A stretch of DNA of 64,000 nt, taken from contig NC_054708.1 in assembly GCF_016097555.1 (NCBI RefSeq), forward strand, positions 1,058,382-1,122,381, written 5' to 3'. Shown here piece by piece: positions 23,501 to 35,500 of the stretch. Source of the DNA: Gigantopelta aegis. Its lineage: Eukaryota > Mollusca > Gastropoda > Neomphalida > Peltospiridae. The position numbers were made by a program, and so were the translations under genes. Each line of letters begins with the position of its first letter. Within the stretch, counting starts at the first letter, position 1. A model generated the notes under the pieces. The model had not been told where the DNA came from. It made no database searches and worked only from the letters and a program-made list of their open reading frames with translations.

Positions 23501-26500
23501 CTAAACTAACCAAACAAGTACACAACAAGATCTGCCTCTGATTGAGCCCCTGGCCTCTCAGAGGCCAAACCCTGGGGTGGACATGCTCAAAACATTCGTG
23601 GTATATGAGTATGTTAAAGCATTACGCACGCACAAAACAAGTAAAACATTTCTTATATATTAATCATAATGACTGAAGCCAGATCTTTTCAGCATTACAA
23701 GTCTGTGTGAGGAGTTTCATTCTGCATCAGCAAGTAAACCCGAATGAATGTGAAAACTACCTTATGTGAGGCCAGCTGATGGTGAACCTCCAACGAAGAG
23801 TCAGTTCTCACATTGCAGATGTCACACAGTGACGGGCTGAAATGACAAACAAGTATTGTCTCATGGTCAACATTTAACTAATAACCAGTGAAAAGACAAA
23901 CAAGTACAGTTCATTACTAATCACTTGTCTCATTATAAACATGTAACTAGTTATAACCAGTGTGATTACTTTCAAGCTACCATTGGAACTGAAATGTTTG
24001 GGGTTTTCTCACCTAATTGTCTTTATTAACCAACAAAATGTAAAAGATCAGGTTATGTATACGAAACAAAAGTAATACATGAAACAATTAGCTCTGTGGT
24101 CTAGTTGATAAGCTGCTGGACAATCAAGATGACGACAGTGGTTCAAATCCCGTCAAAGCTGGCTCACACTTTCATTCATCTTTCTCATCTATCACCCTCT
24201 GCCTATCATTCTCATTATCTTAATATAATTACAAACTTTCCGAATTTATACGATTTACTGTATTCTGATTGGCTGACGTCACTAAAAAACCAAGCGTTAT
24301 CCTTCCATAAACCTCATAAAAATACGTCATCACGGAAGACCAAGATCGATTGGAACTATTTTTAGCTGGATGGGCGAGAAGCCCAATGACCCAGTTCGGT
24401 GATCGCTTTAAAAATAGAACAAGGAAGTGACCTGTTTTCTCGATTAAAAAAATAAGGGAAACTGGATGAGATATTCATGTTATAAATAAAAAAAATTTAC
24501 AATATATTTTTTATTTGTTTTTATTCTGTTAAAAAAAAACCCCAAAACATCCAATAGTATGTATACATGTATTCCTACGCTTATTTACAGAACATGGCTG
24601 ACGGTAAGAACGAAAGAAATTATTTTTGAGTGTTTTAAGGTACACTTCTTGTACTGTTTGTAATTATAAGAATTGTTTCTCATTTTTTAGGAATTTATCG
24701 ATGTATAAGTCACAAATGTAGTCTTATATAAAAAAGTTTCTAATTTCTCCTACGATTTCAATTTGTTTCAACCCTGTCTGTCACTTTCCTCTGACTCGGT
24801 CTTCTGAGCTGTCCACACCATACACTGTCTACATGTCCTCCACAGATGCAGTCTCTATGTACCTCCCTATATCCATCTGGCATCCTCGTCCTCTGTCGCT
24901 AATAAAGTCGATCTGACCCATGGCTCTAACTAATGAACACCGGTAGTAGGGGAGCACAGTAGGTGGTTACAAGTATCTCTTAACAATGCCAAAAGTAACT
25001 ACTGAACACTCTCCGAAGTGCTCAGACTAAGCCCCTCAACTAAAAGCTGATGGGACATGGCAGGTGGGTTACATGGATAGTCACAAGAGACCAGCACCTG
25101 TTGCGGATGGAGGACTGGGATGTGGAGGTGGACAGTGAAAGACGTTGAAAGCTAGGAGCTGGCAGATCGGGAAGAAATTAGGTGGAAGTCAAAGGAGAGA
25201 AAGGAAAGGGGGCAGTGGGATAAAAAAGAAAAAAAAGAAAAAAACTATTACAACCATTTAGTAAAATACTATGCTATGAAATTATTTTGCCAATTAAACC
25301 AACCTGTGTTTCTGCACTTCTGGAGTTTTTGGCTTCTTCAAAACATTCAGCAACTGGAATAAAACAGTAAATAATAATATATTTAATGCATTCTGCAATA
25401 AAACTGAATCTAATACCCGACACAGGTTTCATCAGAGTTAGACCCAAGTGACTGGTATTGTGCTACTGTAAAACTGAATGATCACCTTATTTGCTTGCTT
25501 AACCATAGTTTGACACCCAATAGCCGAGGTATTTTTCGTGCTGGGGTGTCGTTTAACATTCATTCATTCATCTCACAGACAGGGTAGTACATACCTCGGC
25601 CTTTGATATACCAGTCGTGGTGCACTGGCTGGAACAAGAAATAGCTCAATGGGCCCACCGACGGGATCGATTCCACACTGACCGCTCATCGAGCGAGCGC
25701 TGTACCACTGGGCTACATCATGCCCCACACACCGTCAGAAGACACGGACAGTGCTCACACTGAGGTGGAGGATCTTTCTTCAAGATAAATGAATGAGTCA
25801 AGTAAGTATGACCAATTCGAGCACGACACAAGACAATTTCATCCTTCCTGCACTGCCTATAGGAGGAATGCCACTCTCCCGACTGGCTTGACAGCATGAA
25901 CCTTGTTCATAATCACACCATCCCAACCATGTTGCCAAGTCGAAAGGCAAATCCAAAGCAGACTTGGCAGCTGAATCTGTCTTCTCATTACCCCTGATGC
26001 CAACATGGCTGGGCACCCAACCTATAAAACTGAGTCTAATAACCTTCTGGTGTTGCAAGCTGGCTTGATGCTTGTCAAGTTCTTTACCGTCGGCGAACGA
26101 TGAAACAATGCACAGTTCACAGCCCTTCTTTATGGCATTCACTCGATTCTACAAATGAAAGGAATATTTGCTCTGAATCCAATAAATAGAGACTTCCCAA
26201 ACATGTTGGGCAGGCATGTGTGCAAAGTTAGAGTGAAACAATTTTTCTTTCTGTTTGTGTATGTATATATTCTAGTTTGAAATCAAATTAAATGACATTC
26301 CTTTATGATAATCAACTTCCTGTTAGTTTTTGTAGTATCCTTTTTCTAATAAGAAACATATGTGTTTGTCATCATTATGTAATTCTTATAAGTGCACCAA
26401 CCTCAGTGAACACATACCCGACTGCACTGTGGGGCAATATGTCCCGTCCATATAGTGATATTCATTGTGAGCGCTTGTATAAAACTTTCCTCAGTGTAAA

Positions 26501-29500
26501 ACACACAAAACAGGACGCTATTGCTGGCATTTGCGACTAGATGCTATGACCTACAAAGCGTATGTGCACTCTATCAGTAAACTATATCCTATATCTTACT
26601 CCACACATTTGAAAGATGTTTTACGTCAAGCACAAAGTGTCTGTGGATAAAAATGAGTTAACTCTCCGACTAACTAAAACCAAAATCGATTAGTACCTCA
26701 TGTTGTTTTAGTGCATTGTGATATTCCAAGGGTCCTTTGACTTTAAAATTACACGCCTCACAGTAAAACATCCTGGAATATAAATCATATCATTAGTACC
26801 GAATACTGACGATTCAGTCACTTTTCCTTACATTTATAAATGATATTCATAACAAAACTTTAAATAGTAAGATATTACAAATTAAAAACCACCGTCTCGC
26901 ACAATAATATAATCATATGATATCCTGTGTTTTTATACTGACAACAGGTGAACAACATTTGATTGAGACCCCAAGCGTCAAGTGTGTCAAAGTGTGCACC
27001 AATTATCACAAGGTTACAAACAAATCTCAGGTCACCTATGTGCATGATTTATATCAGTTAATTTAGTTGTCCTCAAAATCATTTTCAATGCTTACATTGG
27101 GTTATGTAAATGTAAAACAGAATGTCACAGGGCTTCTAGATTATGGTAGCCCCACTTCCATGGTTAACGATATTCAATGTTGGGCTAGTAAAAAACTACT
27201 ACTGCCATGTTCAATGACTAGTGAAAAAAACTTGTCAAATGCTGCATGCAAGTCTATTTTGTAAATACGAATATCCTAACCCCACTCCCGCCCCTACTCT
27301 TAGTGTTGTTAAGCTCCATCTCCCTCTTTAGGTGACATATCTGATTATTACTATTGGTAAAATTGTATTTATTTGAAGTAAAGTAGGGCTGGTGGAATTT
27401 TAATTGTGGCCAGTAAATTTTAAAAATTACTGATCCCATGGCTAATGAATTTTATAAAAATTATAGAAGCCCTGGTGTTAGTAAGCTAGAGCCCGTTTTA
27501 TCACTGATAATACCTTGTGTAAATGTAAACAGGGTGTTAGTAAGCTAGAGCCCGTTTTATCACTGATAATACCGTGTGTAAATGTAAACAGGGTGTTAGT
27601 AAGGCAGAGCCCGTTTTATCACTGATAATACCTTGTGTAAATGTAAACAGGGTGTTAGTAAGGCAGAGCCCGTTTTATCACTGATAATACCTTGTGTAAA
27701 TGTAAACAGGGTGTTAGTAAGGCAGAGCCCGTTTTATCACTGATAATACCTTGTGTAAATGTAAACAGGGTGTTAGTAAGGCAGAGCCCGTTTTATCACT
27801 GATAATACCTTGTGTAAATGTAAACAGGGTGTTAGTAAGGCAGAGCCCGTTTTATCACTGATAATACCTTGTGTAAATGTAAACAGGGTGTTAGTAAGCT
27901 AGAGCCCGTTTTATCACTGATAATACCTTGTGTAAATGTAAACAGGGTGTTAGTAAGGCAGAGCCCGTTTTATCACTGATAATACCTTGTGTAAATGTAA
28001 ACAGGGTGTTAGTAAGGCAGAGCCCGTTTTATCACTGATAATACCTTGTGTAAATGTAAACAGGGTGTTAGTAAGGCAGAGCCTGTTTTATCACTGATAA
28101 TACCTTGTGTAAATGTAAACAGGGTGTTAGTAAGCTAGAGCCCGTTTTATCACTGATAATACCTTGTGTAAATGTAAACAGGGTGTTAGTAAGGCAGAGC
28201 CCGTTTTATCACTGATAATACCTTGTGTAAATGTAAACAGGGTGTTAGTAAGGCAGAGCCCGTTTTATCACTGATAATACCTTGTGTAAATGTAAACAGG
28301 GTGTTAGTAAGCCAGAGCCCGTTTTATCACTGATAATACCTTGTGTAAATGTAAACAGGGTGTTAGTAAGCCAGAGCCCGTTTTATCACTGATAATACTG
28401 TGTGTAAACGTACGTAAACTCTAATATCATACTCACTCAGCATTCTTCGCATGCAGACTTTCTTGCTGCTTCACTTTATTCTAAATGAGAGTTAAAAAAC
28501 AAAGCAATTCTAGATAGGTAATCATGACATACAAAGAAGGTAAATCAATTACTTTGTTCATCAAGATATGCATCAACCTAGTGAAGGTTTATTTTACTTA
28601 TTGAAAAATATAGTTGAGGTTTATTTTAATGTTCAGCTACCAAGTTCTACAAATGGTACCATCTTAGAATCACTGCAATATAACATTAAACAAGTCTGTT
28701 CATTTTATAAGCTTTTACAGGTGAACTCTGTTGAGCAATTAATAACAAAAATACATAAATACAAAAAGATCACCAATTCTGTATTGCAAGTAATACCTGT
28801 GGTACATTTTTACACTTGTGTAAGACCAGGACAAATGCTTAGTAGTACATTCCCCTTGATCATCAAGTCAGGTTTATCGCACGTTGTCCAGCATGTACCA
28901 TGTCATTACTGATTATAGAAGTTTAGGGTTTATATTGCTTATCATATTACGATGTGTTAAAAAACCCAAGTAACGTTAGCTAACTTGAAAAACTCTACCT
29001 TGTGTGAGATTGACAGAATGTGCTGCTTGAATGGCACAGAAATGTCTGTGCTGCAAACATCACAATGCACTGGGCTGGAAAACAAGTAGATTCAAATGTT
29101 AAACACCAACATGAAAACAATACCTCAGCTTCCGAAGTAAAGTTTTAGAAAGGTTCTTACTAGTGTATGTGTCCAATATGTTTACAACACAAACAGTATT
29201 TATAGGATATTAAACGAGCTTCCATTTCGTATCATGTTTATGTCCCGAGTGAAATAATTTTTAATTATCACGAGCTTTAGTGAGTGACAATGAAAATTAT
29301 TTCAAGAGGGCCATAAACATGATATGAAATGGCAGCGAGTTTAATATCCTATTTATTACCCATAATCGATCTTAATTTATATCACTCATCTCGTTTCGTC
29401 GATGTTCCTGTAAGGTTGTGCGCCAATTGATGACGTCATCATGTAATGTCAAAAGTGTTATGTCTCACTTGGCGTTCTAGTGGAATGTATCACTTTGATA

Positions 29501-32500
29501 TGTATCAAGATATTTTTAACCATATGGGCAATATTGAAGAATATGCTACAACTGGACTAGAATCAGTTTACCAATAAAGCACTGTAATTGATTCTGTACA
29601 CATTTTCATAGTTGTTTAGTAATACAACAGTGGTGGTAGATTCAGGACAAATGGGAGGAGTCCACAGAAAAAACTATCAGTCACATTTGGATTGTTTTGA
29701 GAAATATTGATTTTAAAGGTTGCCCAAATGTGTTCAGATGCACGTCTCATAAACAACGTTGAATACTTTACTGATGTTACTGATGAACATGTTACATTTT
29801 TGTTGATTTTATTTTTTAAATATAATATTATGGAATTTATTTAATTTATTTAGTCTTGTGGACATTGATAATTATTTTCTTAACGTAAATATGTTTTTCA
29901 GCAATGAAGGCTAGCAGAATTGTTTACTGGGAGAACAACATAACAATTTTAACTTGCTTCACAAGTACCCAATGAAACCATACAGTCGATAAATTAGAAT
30001 AGTGAAAATAATCTCTATTTTATAAAAATGTGATTTGGATAATTTTTCCCATGGACTCTTCATATACTTACTAACAAAATAATCTCTATAAGAGTACAAT
30101 TTTTTTTAAAATTACTAACACTTTTCCTGGGCTTTCTGCAGACACATTCCGTTTTCTGTCACGCTGCAAAAAAGAAAGAGTCAACAATATATCATCAACA
30201 TCCAATATCAAGTTATAATACCAGTCATTAAAACAGTACTCAGCTGTAAGAGTACTAAGACCAGTCAGTTAAATAGTACTCAGCTGTAAGACCAGTCATT
30301 AAAACAGTACTCAGCTGTAAGACCAGTCAATTAAAACAGTACTCAGCTGTAAGACCAGTCATTAAAACAGTATTCAGCTGTAAGACCAGTCATTAAAACA
30401 GTACTCAGCTGTAAGACCAGTCAATTAAATAGTACTGAGAACGTGACTTATTTGTTGAAGTTATCCATTGCTTTAAAATTAACCTTTTCAACTGAATTTC
30501 GTTTACTATTTTAAAACAGACTGATGCTCTGTTTATTTTTTACTTTTTGACTGAAGACATTGACTATTTCAATTTTTTTGACCGATGCTGTTTAGTATTT
30601 TAAAACTAACCTTTTTTCAACTGATGTTCTGTTTAACAATTGTTTTAAACAAACCTTTTTTTTTTTTTACCGATGCTGTTTAATATTTTTAAACCAATCT
30701 TGTTTTGACCGATGCTGTTAAGTAATTTAATTTTTAAACCCTCAGTTTACTATTTAGAAAAACACTTACTGACGTTTACTATTTTAAAACAAACCTTTTC
30801 GACTGATGCTCTGCGTTTTCTTGGCAGTCCTCGATCACTTCTGACACCACGAGCAACATTCCGGTTTCTGAGCAAGCGTGACTAAAATGTAAGCAGTCAG
30901 GTTAACAATGTCTAAAGTATCAGCTCACCAGACTTTTACTGATGATGTAAAACAGAATACCAATTCTGAACCAACCAGATGTTTAGCAGTGTTGTGAACA
31001 GAAATGGCTTTTCTTGAGTCTACCATTAAACTGTCAGAAACTTGTTTTCTAGGCAAGATTAACACCAAAGCTACCGGTATATTTCCCCTCCCATGGTGTT
31101 AAATTTGAGGTTTTTTCAAAAAGACACGAATAGTCCCTGTTCTCATGTGATGATAACCTGAGACATGTGATGACCACATAAAATAGGTATAGAGCCAAAA
31201 TGAAAACCTGAATTCAACATGGAATGCAGCCCTGTAAATGTATTTTTTTCTTCTTTTTTTTCCAAGAATGCTGTAGTTGAAACTGTTAATAAAATGTGAA
31301 GACATCAGATGTACTCTGCTATGTAAGCCGACCAGGAATATCTCAGGAGTTAGACATTACAACTGATACCAACCTATTAGTGACCGATAATGGAATTAGA
31401 GCCACATTACTGACAATCCAACATCAGTATCCTAAAACAGCAATGTCCAAATTTCAGGCTGCCTTTTATGTGACACTTCAAAAGTGACAGCGAATCTTTT
31501 AAATATCTCTTAGAAGACATGATCCTTATCGTTACACACTGTCTGAATTATGTTCAGTGTTGTCGCTGCACACGACTCTCCCACCATACACTGTGAATTG
31601 ATACTGCTGTAGCAGTAGTGTGAACTGATATACCAGATAAATAATGTATTATCCGACATTACCATATCACATACTGTGTGGCTGATCCTGCCAAACTAAA
31701 AATTTATAAATCGACACTGCTTTATCAGATACAGTGTGGCCGATATAACAATACCACATTGTGTTAAATGGCCAATATAGCAATACCATGTTGTGTTAAA
31801 TGGCCGATATAGCAATACCACGTTGTGTTAAATGGCCGATACAGCAATACCACGTTGTGTTAAATGGCCGATACAGCAATACCACGTTGTGTTAAATGGC
31901 CGATACAGCAATACCACGTGGTGTTAAATGGCCGATACAGCAATACCACGTTGTATTAAATGGCCGATACAGCAATACCACGTGGTGTTAAATGGCCGAT
32001 ATAGCAATACCACGTGGTGTTAAATGGCCGATACAGCAATACCACGTTGTGTTAAATGGTCAATACTGCAATACCAGATATCGTGTGAACTAAGTTAGCA
32101 TATTAGAAGGTGTGTTAACTCCAATTCATGACATATCAAATATTGGGTTAAATCGAGGGATCGAAAATATACACTATTCTGCTATTTGGCAAATATCGAG
32201 TTTTAAAATCAAATCTTCCAGCATCCCATCATGAAACTTGCAATACAACACGGAATTTGAAAAATTCATACATGGCTATTCCATCTTCACTTGCTTATCT
32301 TCCTGCATCCCATCATGAAACTTGCAATACAACACGGAATTTGAAAAATTCATACATGGCTATTCCATCTTCACTTGCTGCGCTCTTACGCTAGTCTTGA
32401 AACCTTTTTTTTTCTTTTTGTTTTTTTTACGAATCAAACAACTTTACTGAATTAAAGTAATGTGCTGGGTGCATTCGATTCTAGTTCTCATTGGAACATA

Positions 32501-35500
32501 TATTGAGTCACACTCACTTGATCGTTGTGCCGTTTTGTGTTGCGCAACATAAGGTAACTGGTTAAGCGAGCAGTGTTGTACATGCCTAGTTATTTTGCCG
32601 TGCAATTTATATGGGATAGAAATAGTGTTTCTTAAAATTCACTATTCCGTTGGAATACTGGTAAAAAACCCACCTAAATTTCAACCCTGAAACCAAGAAT
32701 GACCGTGGTATTCCAAACACTCTCTAAACTGTCCTTGGCGTAACAAACATTACGTGTATTAATACTCACAAATAAGTGTGAATTAACACTGGTATACTAT
32801 TGGCAAATGAGATACTGTCTGAACAAACACTGGTATTCCAGATACAGTGTGCAATGACATTGCCATACCACATACTGGGTCAACTGACATTTTACACATT
32901 TCCAGTTCACGCTCATCTATTGTAGACTGTAAAGTGTCAACATATGCCAATGACATCGCACGATTTAACAAATATACGAATATTAGGGCTCACCCTGTCC
33001 ATTGCCAAATTAGCCATTTGCTAATTTTATACAAAGTGGCTACAACCTTTAGTCTTTGGCTAGTAAAATGCTCCTTAAATCAACCACATTTTAATAATTT
33101 TCCAGGAAATCCTCTATATATCTGAAAGTTGGCTAAACCAAAATGTGTTCCAGTGTGAGCCCTGGCTATGTCAGCAGTTTTCCATTTACTGCCAACTTGT
33201 TTTCAAATTATCAACATATCATCTTTTGACTTGACAAAGGGAGTAATACATTTTTTGCATCCAATTCTTAAAAAAATATTAATGCATGTGAGTGTATTTA
33301 CACAGTCAGGTTAATGTATGAATATATGGGGTGTTAGCAGTGCCAATATTAAAAACGTGATCAGTGGAAGTAATCAAATCATATCCACTAAAGTAGCTGT
33401 TCTTTGTAAGCACTAGACCAGTGTTTGAAATAAGCACTTGTCCATTTGTCCAAACTGAAAATCTGCTTGGACAAACAAATTTTACCTTAATGGTTGTGCT
33501 ATGGACAAGTAAAAAAATTTCAATGCAGTTTCATTTTGAGAAGTAAAAAACATTGTCTTTGCACTTAATGAAACAAACCATTTATTTGGACAAGTGAAAA
33601 TATTGGCGAACAAGTAGATTTCTAGATGTACTTGATCGGTGGACTAGTCAACAGTTTTGCTTATTTCTATCACTGTAGACATTAAATCTTGTCTGTGACC
33701 ATGAAATTAAAAGGTTCACATTTGAGAAAAATCCAAAGAGAACCATTTTCATACTTGTGATAATGACAAAACAAATACGTAATCAAGAGAAACCATCCAT
33801 ACATTGGAAGCGACTTTTGTCCACCATGTATCCTTTCAGAATATGCAGATCCCATGTACTACAAGAAGCACTTGACCATTAGTGAGTCTGATCTCAACTT
33901 GACTGACATGGTCATGGTAAATCATACGGAGCCTCTACATCACTCACTCTTCAAGCTTGTTTTCAACAACATAATAAACTAAATTCTTACCCTTATTTCC
34001 AAACTGCGTCTTTGAGTTTCAAGCAGTCTTGCTCGGTCTTTTAATCGCTGGCTCATTGTACGAACCAGAGAACTGCTATGGAGCCGAGTCTGAGCTCGGG
34101 TTCGTAAGTTCTGGCTCAACATTTGTCGCTTCCTCATAAGTTCTGCAATCTGACGCTGCCGCTTCATCAAAGTGGCTTGCATTAAGATGGTTTTCTCCTG
34201 AGCCTGCTGTTTGGCAATGGTCACTTGATTTTTCAAAGCCATTGCTCGAGCTTCTTTCTCTATCAACTGCTTGCGTGCTACTTCCTGTTCCATCTTTAAC
34301 TTGCCAATTTGCCTCAATTCTTCCTGTTTTTTTCGATCTTCCATCATTCTCTGTTGACTGCTCAGTGCTGAAAGGTGTCCTTGATCAATGTTCTGCTCTG
34401 GCATCATTCTACGGTTACTTCTTAGCATTTCAAGGCTTCTTGTACTGCGCAGTGGTCTGAAATCTTTTCTTGTTTCTTTGAAACCATGTCTTCCTCGGTC
34501 GTCTTCTTCACTTATCATTTCTATATCTCTTAGCAGGGGACGTCCCATGCCTCTCATCTCCTGGCGTTTCTTAAAAAAAAATTGCTTATTTCCTTCTCGT
34601 TCTTGCTGTCGCACAATCTGTCTCTTAAACATGCTACCTTCCTTAACCATGCTCCTCACGTCTTGTCGTCTGGTATCAAAACCCATTTGTTTCCGTGGTA
34701 ACGAGTCTTCTTGTACAAACATTTCTGGCCTATTTGATTTCTGTGTAAAATAACTTTCGAGCTGCATGTCTTGTCTGCTTGGACTCTTTGCAAACAATCC
34801 CTCTTGTCGCCCTTGACTTCTTGATCGCATCTGACTAGCATTCTGATTTTGGTTGAAAGCTGACACATTTCCAACAAAATCCATATTCCTGATCTGACCT
34901 CTAGAGGCAACTACCTTGGAGTCGTCGTCAGTGAAATCTTCATCAGTATTTCTTCGAATGACATAATCCAGTCTGCTGGTTAAGTTTGATCTCCACACAT
35001 TATCGTCCTCGTTCATGCGATCACCACCTCTATTGTAACTGTCCACTCGCCGACTTCTTCTTTCTAAGACACTCTTGAAGTCGGTCGGCTTATTCGACGT
35101 ACTGTAGCTGTCAATGTTTTGAAAATTAAGCATCTTCGAGGAGTTACTACCAAATGTGCTGCGGTTATCAAAGGTACTCCCAGTGCCACCCTGAAAGTTA
35201 TATTTATCCAGTGGCTTGTCATAATTTCTGTTCGTGCCCTTGTTATAATAGTCACTGCGAGAATCCTGTGTACCTGAATATCTAGGGGAATCGTACGTCT
35301 GCGTGTTCAAAGCTGGCCTACTGTATGTGCTTTGAGACAAAATCGGTTTGCTCATCAGTCTATGGCTATCTGATGTTTGGTACCTTTCCGTTTTGCCGAA
35401 TGAAGTGAAACTACTGGAAGTGCCTCCAGTGGTAGTTCGGTAACTATCAATGTCTACTTTAGTTCTACTTAACAAACTCTCATATGGCTCTTCATCCAAC

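Noticed and set aside
24085..24165. A functional tRNA gene
   Set aside because: A and B boxes are present but the acceptor and anticodon stems do not pair well, and the sequence runs into repeat-like DNA.
27475..28425. CRISPR-like array of regular repeats
   Set aside because: The repeats are contiguous, with no unique spacers, and the context is a eukaryotic intron.
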